From assembly GCA_958349075.1 (NCBI GenBank), contig CATWBR010000045.1:1-15349 (forward strand): a DNA stretch of 15,349 nucleotides. Direction: 5' to 3'. The stretch comes from an uncultured Clostridium sp. (GTDB taxonomy: Bacteria; Bacillota; Clostridia; Lachnospirales; Lachnospiraceae). The translations under genes and the position numbers were made by a program. The notes beneath the pieces were generated by a model that saw only the letters and a program-made list of their open reading frames with translations, did no database searches and was not told where the DNA came from. Positions 8,071 through 13,746 of this stretch are shown here, piece by piece (the first letter of the stretch is position 1; each line of letters starts with the position of its first letter).

Positions 8071-9246
8071 ATGGATAAAGTATATAAACCAAACCGGAGG
8101 ATTCCCTGTGTCTATATGAGGGGCGGAACCAGCAAGGCCGTGTTCTTCCACGACGGGGATTTACCCACAGACATACAGGAGAGGGATAAGGTGATTTTAA
8201 GCGCTTTCGGCAGTCCTGACCGAAGACAGATTGATGGTATGGGAGGAGCCAACACATCTACCAGTAAGGTGGCCGTGATTAAGAAAAGCGTACGTCCGGG
8301 GATTGATGTAGATTATGAGTTTGGGCAGGTAGATGTCAATCAGCCAATCGTTGGAAAGACGATGAACTGTGGCAATATTTCTTCTGCGGTAGGCCCCTTT
8401 GCCATTGACGAGGGCCTTGTGGAGGCAGTGGAACCTGTGACGGAGGTACATATTTTTAATACCAATACACAAAAAGAAATTATTGCCCAGGTGCCGGTGA
8501 AGGACGGCCGGGCGGTGACGGAGGGCGATTTTGCCATCGACGGTGTTCCGGGAACGGCGGCAAAGGTGACGCTCAAATTCGTAGCGCCCCAGGGAGCAGC
8601 ATCCGGAAAGCTCCTTCCAACGGGAAATGTGAAGGATACCATTGAAATCGAGGGAAAGGTTTACGAATATTCCTTTGTGGACGCGGCCAATCCGGTTATT
8701 TTCGTGCATCCCGAAGATTTCGGCGTGACGGGTACTGAGATACCGTCTCAGTTCAACGCCCTTTTGGACTGCGCAGAAATTTGTCGTATCCTGGAAATAA
8801 TACGGGGAACGGGTGCCGTTGCTCTGGGCTTTGCGAAGGACTTGGAGGATGCGCAAATCAACAGCCAGACGCTCCCAAAGATTGCTTTTGTTACAAAGCC
8901 GGTGGACTATACCGCGGGCAGCAGTAAAACGATTGCAGCCGGGGATGTCGATATTGTGGGGCGTCTGTTTTCCGTAGGAATGAAGATGATTGACGCTTAT
9001 ATGGGAACCGGGGCGATCTGTACAGTAACCGCGGCTAATACGCCTGGAACCATAGTCAATGAGATTGCAAAACAGTCTCTGGGGACCGATCGCATCACGC
9101 ATCTTAGAATCGGACACCCGTGGGGGATCATGGATGCATATGCGGATTTGAAGGTAGAGGAGGACGGCACCCATACGGTGCTGAGCGGCAACCTGGATCG
9201 CACGGCCAGACGTATTATGGAAGGATATGTCTACGTACGCGATTAA
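8071..9246 (+). CDS. PrpF-superfamily double-bond isomerase
   Basis: This 391-residue protein is of the PrpF superfamily, which has the diaminopimelate-epimerase fold. Known members are 2-methylaconitate cis-trans isomerase, 3-methylitaconate delta-isomerase and 4-oxalomesaconate tautomerase. All shift or rotate C=C bonds of unsaturated di- or tricarboxylates by proton transfer. Clear motifs are YMRGGTSKAVFF (15-26), GMGGANTSTSKVAVI (56-70) and NCGNISSAVGPFAI (99-112). K66 and C100 are 34 residues apart, the same spacing I recall for the Lys/Cys pair of PrpF. AGGAGG (8056-8061) is nine bases before ATG. No 2-methylcitrate-cycle gene (prpC, prpB, acnD) is nearby, so the PrpF name would mislead. 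The substrate is more likely an itaconate- or aconitate-like acid handled by the neighbouring transferases and hydratase. Confidence 0.88.
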   Translation: MDKVYKPNRRIPCVYMRGGTSKAVFFHDGDLPTDIQERDKVILSAFGSPDRRQIDGMGGANTSTSKVAVIKKSVRPGIDVDYEFGQVDVNQPIVGKTMNCGNISSAVGPFAIDEGLVEAVEPVTEVHIFNTNTQKEIIAQVPVKDGRAVTEGDFAIDGVPGTAAKVTLKFVAPQGAASGKLLPTGNVKDTIEIEGKVYEYSFVDAANPVIFVHPEDFGVTGTEIPSQFNALLDCAEICRILEIIRGTGAVALGFAKDLEDAQINSQTLPKIAFVTKPVDYTAGSSKTIAAGDVDIVGRLFSVGMKMIDAYMGTGAICTVTAANTPGTIVNEIAKQSLGTDRITHLRIGHPWGIMDAYADLKVEEDGTHTVLSGNLDRTARRIMEGYVYVRD

Positions 9247-9276
9247 GACTATTAAAGGAGGAGTGGGAGGGATATT

Positions 9277-9873
9277 ATGAACCCTGTAATTGCCAACATG
9301 CTGGAACGCCGGAGCATCCGGGTGTATAAGGAAGAACAGATTAAGGATATGGATTTGAAGACGATACTTGAGTGCGGTTTATATGCTCCGACGGGGGGAA
9401 ATCTTCAGTATAGCCGTTTTCTGGTCATACAGAATCCGATTCTTATGGAGGAATTAAATCAGGTGATCCGCAGGGAGCTGTCTTCCAGGGAAATCGTAGA
9501 GGGAGCATATATCAATAAGGGGATTATCAGGGCAAGGAAAGAGGGATATCATTTTATCTATCATGCCCCGACCCTAATAAGCGCCGTTTCCCTGCGCAGC
9601 CATGGGAACAGCATGGCGGACTGTGCCAATGCGTTGGAAAATATGCAGCTTGCCGCTGCTGCCCTGGGACTTGGAGCATGTTGGAGCAACCAGCCTCACT
9701 GGCTGACCGACGTACCGGCGGTGCGTGCTGTTTTTGAGCGGCTGGGGCTCCGCGCCGAAGAAGATATTTTCGGCAGTATTGCCGTCGGATATCCCGGATA
9801 TATTCCAAAAAAAGCTTCGGCCAGGAAAGAAGGCCGGATTGCGCTCGACAGGCCCCGCAGTCTTTCAGAATAA
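9277..9873 (+). CDS. Nitroreductase-family flavoprotein
   Basis: This 198-residue protein belongs to the FMN-dependent nitroreductase family, whose dimeric cytoplasmic members reduce nitro groups, quinones, enones or flavins with NAD(P)H. It has the N-terminal FMN-phosphate motif ERRSIRVYK (10-18), then YAPTGGNLQ (36-44), the mid-protein NALENMQLAAAALGLGACW (118-136), and IAVGYPGYIPK (168-178) near the end. The length is usual for the small subfamily. GGGAGG at 9265-9270 supports the start, and the gene follows the isomerase by 30 bases, so they are cotranscribed. In this setting it may reduce an unsaturated intermediate or supply electrons, but this is inference. The substrate cannot be deduced. 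Confidence 0.88.
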   Translation: MNPVIANMLERRSIRVYKEEQIKDMDLKTILECGLYAPTGGNLQYSRFLVIQNPILMEELNQVIRRELSSREIVEGAYINKGIIRARKEGYHFIYHAPTLISAVSLRSHGNSMADCANALENMQLAAAALGLGACWSNQPHWLTDVPAVRAVFERLGLRAEEDIFGSIAVGYPGYIPKKASARKEGRIALDRPRSLSE

Positions 9874-9905
9874 GGAACAGCATATATAGTGCTTTTGTTT
9901 ACTTC

Positions 9906-9957
9906 CTGCTCAGCAGTACATACACTTAGGCTGTGGAGGATAAAAGGGAATAAGTGT
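9906..9957. promoter_or_regulatory. Operator-like repeats just upstream of the IclR promoter
   Basis: The 7-bp inverted repeat ACACTTA (9922-9928) and TAAGTGT (9951-9957) is perfect, with 22 bp between the arms. Its right arm directly abuts the -35 box at 9958. An 11-bp palindrome, CTGCTCAGCAG, lies at 9906-9916. The position suits autoregulation by the IclR protein or control by another factor. No match to a known consensus is claimed. Confidence 0.4.
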
Positions 9958-9986
9958 TTGCCAGGATCTTGCCGAAATGGTATAAT
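9958..9986 (+). promoter_or_regulatory. Sigma-A promoter of the IclR gene
   Basis: A -35 box TTGCCA (9958-9963), a 17-bp spacer and a perfect -10 box TATAAT (9981-9986) with the extended TGG just before it. This is the best promoter in the window. Transcription should begin near 9993, giving a leader of about 147 bases before the TTG start at 10140. Confidence 0.75.
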
Positions 9987-9992
9987 TAACGG

Positions 9993-10139
9993 AATGACAT
10001 TCAGCTTCTATGCAGTTTATCAGGCTGTTTCCAGACGGCAGGACTGCTGAATGAACGACGATGGAAAGTCCGCAAAGTGATTTTACCGTCTTAAGAGTTA
10101 AGCTATCTATTTTAGAAACTAAGTCAGGAGGAAAATCAG
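9993..10139 (+). other. Structured 5' leader of the IclR mRNA
   Basis: Inside the predicted leader are three pairs of complementary segments: CATTCAGC (9998-10005) with GCTGAATG (10046-10053), AGACGG (10033-10038) with CCGTCT (10086-10091), and GGACT (10041-10045) with AGTCC (10067-10071). The last two nest; the first would cross them as a pseudoknot or compete with them. I do not recognise a known riboswitch class. The first pair could instead be DNA operator half-sites just after the start of transcription. Confidence 0.35.
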
Positions 10140-10907
10140 TTGGCAGGCACAAAAAAGACAGAGACAGGTGAAAAGAAAGTAGATAATAATGTACGGGCGG
10201 TTGAGCGTGCATTGCAGATATTGAATTGTTTTTCGCCGGAACGGGTCAGCTTTTCCCTGGTTGAAATATCGCGTGAAATAGGATTATACCCAAGTACGAC
10301 GCTGCGCCTTTTAGGTACTCTGGAAAATCAGAATTATGTATACAGGCATCCAAATAACCACAGATATTATTTGGGGTTCCGACTGGCACAGCTAAGCCAG
10401 GTGAGTTTCTCCAATCTGGATTACTGCCAGATTGCGCAGCCGTACCTGGAGGCGCTGAGGGACGAGTTTAACGAGGGCGTCGGCGTATATTCACTGCAGG
10501 GCGATTCACGTGTCTGTGTGATGCGTCTGAACAGCACGCGTCTGCTGCGCCGCGACTTCAGCCTGGGAGAACGTCATTCCCTGACCAAGGGAGCTTCCGG
10601 CAAAGTCCTCTTGGCATATCAGACACCGGAAACAATAGACCGCCTGTTAAAAGACGGTTCCAGCTCTTATACGATAGCCCAGCTTGAAAAGGTAAGAGCC
10701 GAGGGAGTGGCCGTGAGCCGTGAGGAGAGGGAAGTGGGCCTGTGCTCCATTGCTGCGCCGATATTCAATGCGAAAAAGGAAGTGGTGGCCGCCATATTCC
10801 TGAGCTGCCCGACCCCCAGATTTACGAAAGAGGCGGAGGAGGCGGTGATGCCGAGAATCCGCGATACCGCGCTTCAGATTTCACGGGAGATGGGATGTGT
10901 GATTTAA
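10140..10907 (+). CDS. IclR-family transcriptional regulator
   Basis: This 255-residue IclR-family DNA-binding regulator has an N-terminal winged helix-turn-helix at about 18-80 (AVERALQILNCF, then VEISREIGLYPSTTLRLLGTLE). An effector-binding domain covers about 90-250, with LTKGASGKVLLAY (148-160) and EREVGLCSIAAPIFN. The start is TTG at 10140: AGGAGG (10126-10131) stands eight bases before it, and no in-frame ATG fits. It is transcribed alone from the 9958-9986 promoter and ends at a strong terminator. IclR proteins typically sense small carboxylates or aromatics and control adjacent catabolic genes. Its position right after the lactonase-isomerase-nitroreductase run suggests that it governs this carboxylate locus rather than the sugar genes downstream, which have their own AraC regulator. 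The effector is unknown. Confidence 0.92.
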   Translation: MAGTKKTETGEKKVDNNVRAVERALQILNCFSPERVSFSLVEISREIGLYPSTTLRLLGTLENQNYVYRHPNNHRYYLGFRLAQLSQVSFSNLDYCQIAQPYLEALRDEFNEGVGVYSLQGDSRVCVMRLNSTRLLRRDFSLGERHSLTKGASGKVLLAYQTPETIDRLLKDGSSSYTIAQLEKVRAEGVAVSREEREVGLCSIAAPIFNAKKEVVAAIFLSCPTPRFTKEAEEAVMPRIRDTALQISREMGCVI

Positions 10908-10977
10908 GCATGGGAAAGCCATCGTGGACACAGCCCCGCCGAAGCGGAGTATGCGAATGAAAAATATCCGGGTAAGG

Positions 10978-11033
10978 CCTGTTTTGAGAACAGGGTTATT
11001 AAGATCTGTCACAGATTGTGGCAGGTCTTTTTT
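10978..11033 (+). terminator. Rho-independent terminator after the IclR gene
   Basis: AGATCTGTCACA (11002-11013) pairs fully with TGTGGCAGGTCT (11017-11028) around a GAT loop: 12 pairs, two of them G-U, followed directly by a run of six T (11028-11033). A smaller hairpin, CCTGTT (10978-10983) with AACAGG (10989-10994), lies just upstream. It is 94 bases beyond the IclR stop and separates the carboxylate locus from the sugar module. Confidence 0.88.
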
Positions 11034-11034
11034 A

Positions 11035-11061
11035 TTTCATGGGAAAGTTCATCCTATGAAA
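11035..11061. promoter_or_regulatory. Operator-like palindrome between the terminator and the AraC gene
   Basis: TTTCATGGG (11035-11043) and CCTATGAAA (11053-11061) form an inverted repeat with one mismatch in nine. A nested perfect repeat TTCAT-CCT-ATGAA covers 11048-11060, so three TTCAT half-sites occur in 27 bp. It lies about 120 bp upstream of the AraC promoter, too far for simple repression, and could be a distal regulator site. The rest of the 323-base space between the IclR and AraC genes holds the terminator, this site and the AraC promoter, and no gene that I accept. Confidence 0.35.
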
Positions 11062-11178
11062 AAAACGATCCGCGTGGATCGCACTGCGGTGGTAAGGAAT
11101 GATGTCGACGAAGCGGCCCGCCGCGAACTAAGATGTAATATGCTGAGAAGCGTACTTTCCACCGCCGAAGGAAGCCGG

Positions 11179-11207
11179 TTGCACGGATCTGCCGTTTGCG
11201 GTAAAAT
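11179..11207 (+). promoter_or_regulatory. Promoter of the AraC-family gene
   Basis: A -35 box TTGCAC (11179-11184), a spacer of exactly 17 bp and a -10 box TAAAAT (11202-11207). Transcription would begin near 11214, leaving a very short leader that still includes the ribosome site AAGGGGG (11216-11222). Confidence 0.55.
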
Positions 11208-11230
11208 GAGCCCATAAGGGGGTGTAGATT

Positions 11231-12067
11231 ATGAATGGAGATTTTGACCATGAACTTGTGCTGCCCAATGAGGATCTGCCGTTTAAAATGTTTCTGTTTG
11301 AGGGGAAGGACGGCAGTTACAGGCGGGCCGCCCACTGGCACCGCTCGATCGAGATATTCCTGGTGATGGAAGGCCGGCTTGAGTTTTACTTCGGGGAAAC
11401 CTGTCTGCCTCTTAAAACAGGTGAATTTGTGATTGTAAATTCCAATGAGATACATTCCATTGAAGCGCCGGAACCGAACACAACCGTTGTAATCCAGATT
11501 CCACTGAGCTGTTTTTCCGGTTATCTGGAGGAGGACGGACGTACGGTGTTTCTGAAGAGAGGAGAAGAGCTCGACGGGATGCTGGCCCGGCTGATCGGAC
11601 AGATGTTTACAATATACCGGCAGAAGCAGTTTGCCTTTGAGCTGAAGGTACGGAGCCTGTTTTTAGAAATTTTGTACCTGATGGTTACGGAGTTCATGCA
11701 GACCGAGGAAAATCAGGATGCAATCCGTCAGAAACGCCATCTGGAAAAACTGTCCGGCATCACCTCCTATATGAAGAAAAATTACAGCCGTGATATTACA
11801 CTGAAGAGCGTGGCGGACGAATTCGGTTTTTCCCCCACCTATCTGTCACGGATGTTTAAAAAATATGCCAATGTCAGTTATAAGACGTATCTTTTGAACC
11901 TGAGGACAGAATATGCGCTGCGGGAGATGATGAGCACAGCTTACAGCCTGAACGACGTAGCGCTTAATAATGGATTTCCTAACAGCCGAGCCTTTGCCAA
12001 AGCATTTTCAAAGCGCTATGGCTGCCTGCCCAGCACGTACAGGGAACGAATAGGGAAAAAAGAATAA
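11231..12067 (+). CDS. AraC-family transcriptional regulator with cupin sensor domain
   Basis: This 278-residue AraC/XylS-family regulator has an N-terminal cupin sensor at about 15-110, with HWHRSIEIFLVMEGRLEFYF (35-54) and GEFVIVNSNEIHSIE. The C-terminal double helix-turn-helix at about 170-275 contains ITLKSVADEFGFSPTYLSRMFKK, then LNDVALNNGFPNSRAFAKAFSKRYGCLPSTYRE. AAGGGGG at 11216-11222 is eight bases ahead of ATG. The gene lies directly upstream of a sugar kinase and a sugar isomerase in the same direction, a common arrangement in Clostridia where such a regulator activates the neighbouring sugar genes on binding the sugar. The inducer is not known. Confidence 0.93.
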   Translation: MNGDFDHELVLPNEDLPFKMFLFEGKDGSYRRAAHWHRSIEIFLVMEGRLEFYFGETCLPLKTGEFVIVNSNEIHSIEAPEPNTTVVIQIPLSCFSGYLEEDGRTVFLKRGEELDGMLARLIGQMFTIYRQKQFAFELKVRSLFLEILYLMVTEFMQTEENQDAIRQKRHLEKLSGITSYMKKNYSRDITLKSVADEFGFSPTYLSRMFKKYANVSYKTYLLNLRTEYALREMMSTAYSLNDVALNNGFPNSRAFAKAFSKRYGCLPSTYRERIGKKE

Positions 12068-12070
12068 AAA

Positions 12071-12135
12071 GACAAGAAAGTGCTATTGTAAGGTCAAGTT
12101 TTAGCCTGGAAAGAGGAATCGGGACAAGATATAAT
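12071..12135 (+). promoter_or_regulatory. Activator-type promoter of the sugar kinase gene
   Basis: A perfect TATAAT lies at 12130-12135, but the proper distance upstream shows no -35 box (about TGGAAA). Upstream are GACAAG (12071-12076) and GTCAAG (12093-12098), 22 bp apart, and another GACAAG at 12123-12128. Direct repeats near 21 bp apart plus a missing -35 are typical of promoters activated by AraC-family proteins, and such a gene lies directly upstream. Assignment to that protein is inference. Confidence 0.45.
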
Positions 12136-12169
12136 CATAGATAGAAAAACGCAGAGAAAGGGGTATAAC

Positions 12170-13693
12170 ATGAACTATCTGATAGGGATTGATGTGGGGA
12201 CATCCGCGACAAAGACGGTGCTGTTCGATGAAACAGGGAATGCAGTCTGTTCCTCTTCCAGGGAATACCCGCTGTATCAGCCTGAGAACGGCTGGGCAGA
12301 GCAGAGTCCGGAGGACTGGCGGGACGCAGTTTTGGAAACGTTAAAGAGCGTTGTGGAAAAGTCCGGTGTACCTGCCGCGGAGATCGCAGGTATCGGCCTG
12401 TCGGGACAGATGCATGGACTCGTTATGCTGGACGAGGCGGGAAAGGTGATACGTCCCTCCATTATCTGGTGCGATCAGAGAACAGGAAGAGAGACGGAAG
12501 ACATGCTTGATATCATGCCCAGGGAGCGCTGGATTGCAATCACGGCCAATCCCCCGCTAACCGGATGGACGGCCGCTAAAATCCTGTGGGTGAGAAAACA
12601 CGAACCGGATAATTACAGACGCTGCCGCCATATTCTGCTTCCCAAGGATTACATCCGCTATGTACTGACGGGAGTATTTGCCACAGAGGTGTCCGATGCC
12701 AGCGGCATGCAGCTTCTCGATGTGCCGGGACGGTGCTGGTCGGATGAGGTGCTGGATGCCCTCTCGATTGATAAATCCATGTTGGGCAGGGTTTATGAAT
12801 CCTGCGAGGTAACCGGCACCCTGCTTCCGGAAATCGCGGCCGAAACAGGTCTGAACACCGGAGTCAGGGTAGTGGGAGGCGCGGGTGACAACGCGGCAGC
12901 CGCCGTGGGAACAGGAATTGTGAGGGATGGAACCGCATTTACCACGATTGGGACCTCCGGTGTGGTATTTGCCCACAGCAGTAAGATTTCCATCGATCCA
13001 AAGGGCAGAGTACATACTTGCTGCTGCGCTGTTCCGGGCGCGTGGCATATCATGGGGGTGACACAGGGCGCAGGCCTTTCCCTGAAATGGTTTAAGGATC
13101 AGTTCTGCCAGGACTATGTGGCGGAGGCCGGGGAACAGGGCAAAGACGTGTATGACCTTATCAACAGGGATGTGGAGACAGTGGCGGCCGGAAGTGATAA
13201 ACTGCTTTATCTTCCCTATCTGATGGGAGAGCGCACGCCGCATCTGGATCCGGACTGCCGGGGAGTGTTTTTCGGACTGTCCGCCATCCATACGAAAAAG
13301 CATCTGCTCCGTGCCGTTATGGAGGGTGTTGCATATTCCCTGTGTGACTGCAATGATATTCTCCGGGAAATGGGAGTAGAGGTCACCCGCATGATGGCAT
13401 GCGGAGGCGGAGGCAGAAGCTCGGTCTGGCGGCAGATGCTCTCCGATCTCTACGGCTGCAGTGTCAATACCGTGAAACAAGAGGAAGGCCCTGCACTGGG
13501 AGCTGCCATTCTGGCCGGCGTGGGCTGTGGGCTCTATCCGTGTGTAGAGGAGGCCTGCGACGCACTGATAGGAGTGGAGAGCAGCACCGAACCGGATAAA
13601 GGCAATGCGGAAATATATGCAGAGTACCACAAACTTTACCGGAACCTGTACCAGAGTCTGAAGATGAATTTTAAGGAGCTGGCGAAGCTGTAG
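12170..13693 (+). CDS. xylB: Xylulokinase-type FGGY carbohydrate kinase
   Basis: This 507-residue FGGY kinase is full length. The N-terminal phosphate motif GIDVGTSATKTVLFD has D8; the xylulokinase signature GLSGQMHGLVMLD is at 76-88; GGAGDN (236-241) contains the likely catalytic base D240; IGTSGVVF (260-267) follows; and the adenosine-binding GGGGRSSVWRQML occurs in the last third. The expected reaction is ATP-dependent phosphorylation of D-xylulose to D-xylulose 5-phosphate in the cytoplasm. AAAGGGG (12157-12163) supports the start. Its partner downstream, 53 bases away, is a fucose/arabinose-type isomerase and not xylose isomerase. The actual substrate might therefore be another ketopentose such as D-ribulose. 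The family call is firm; the exact sugar is less so. Confidence 0.85.
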   Translation: MNYLIGIDVGTSATKTVLFDETGNAVCSSSREYPLYQPENGWAEQSPEDWRDAVLETLKSVVEKSGVPAAEIAGIGLSGQMHGLVMLDEAGKVIRPSIIWCDQRTGRETEDMLDIMPRERWIAITANPPLTGWTAAKILWVRKHEPDNYRRCRHILLPKDYIRYVLTGVFATEVSDASGMQLLDVPGRCWSDEVLDALSIDKSMLGRVYESCEVTGTLLPEIAAETGLNTGVRVVGGAGDNAAAAVGTGIVRDGTAFTTIGTSGVVFAHSSKISIDPKGRVHTCCCAVPGAWHIMGVTQGAGLSLKWFKDQFCQDYVAEAGEQGKDVYDLINRDVETVAAGSDKLLYLPYLMGERTPHLDPDCRGVFFGLSAIHTKKHLLRAVMEGVAYSLCDCNDILREMGVEVTRMMACGGGGRSSVWRQMLSDLYGCSVNTVKQEEGPALGAAILAGVGCGLYPCVEEACDALIGVESSTEPDKGNAEIYAEYHKLYRNLYQSLKMNFKELAKL

Positions 13694-13746
13694 AGGCTTT
13701 CTGTCTCTGCCGCGTCCATGGCGAGAATAAGATGGAGGATATAAAT

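Noticed and set aside
8197..9174. Long open frame on the - strand, 325 codons, opposite the PrpF-like gene
   Set aside because: A shadow of a well-supported gene; composition is unlike a natural protein and no motif is present.
9881..9900. Weak hairpin AGCA/TGCT with a T-rich tail after the nitroreductase
   Set aside because: Only four to five pairs, too weak to call a terminator with confidence.
10051..10171. Two short upstream frames in the IclR leader (ATG at 10051 with nine codons, ATG at 10061 with 36 codons)
   Set aside because: Neither has a ribosome site; they look accidental, although translation of the second would overlap the IclR start.
11059..11081. Hairpin CGATCC/GGATCG next to seven A bases, a terminator if read on the - strand
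   Set aside because: No - strand gene is present whose transcript would reach it; kept only as a possible antisense stop.
11056..11217. Small open frame of 53 codons (longer version from 10924) before the AraC gene
   Set aside because: It has no good ribosome site, overlaps the AraC promoter at 11179-11207, the longer version runs through the IclR terminator, and the product resembles nothing I recognise.
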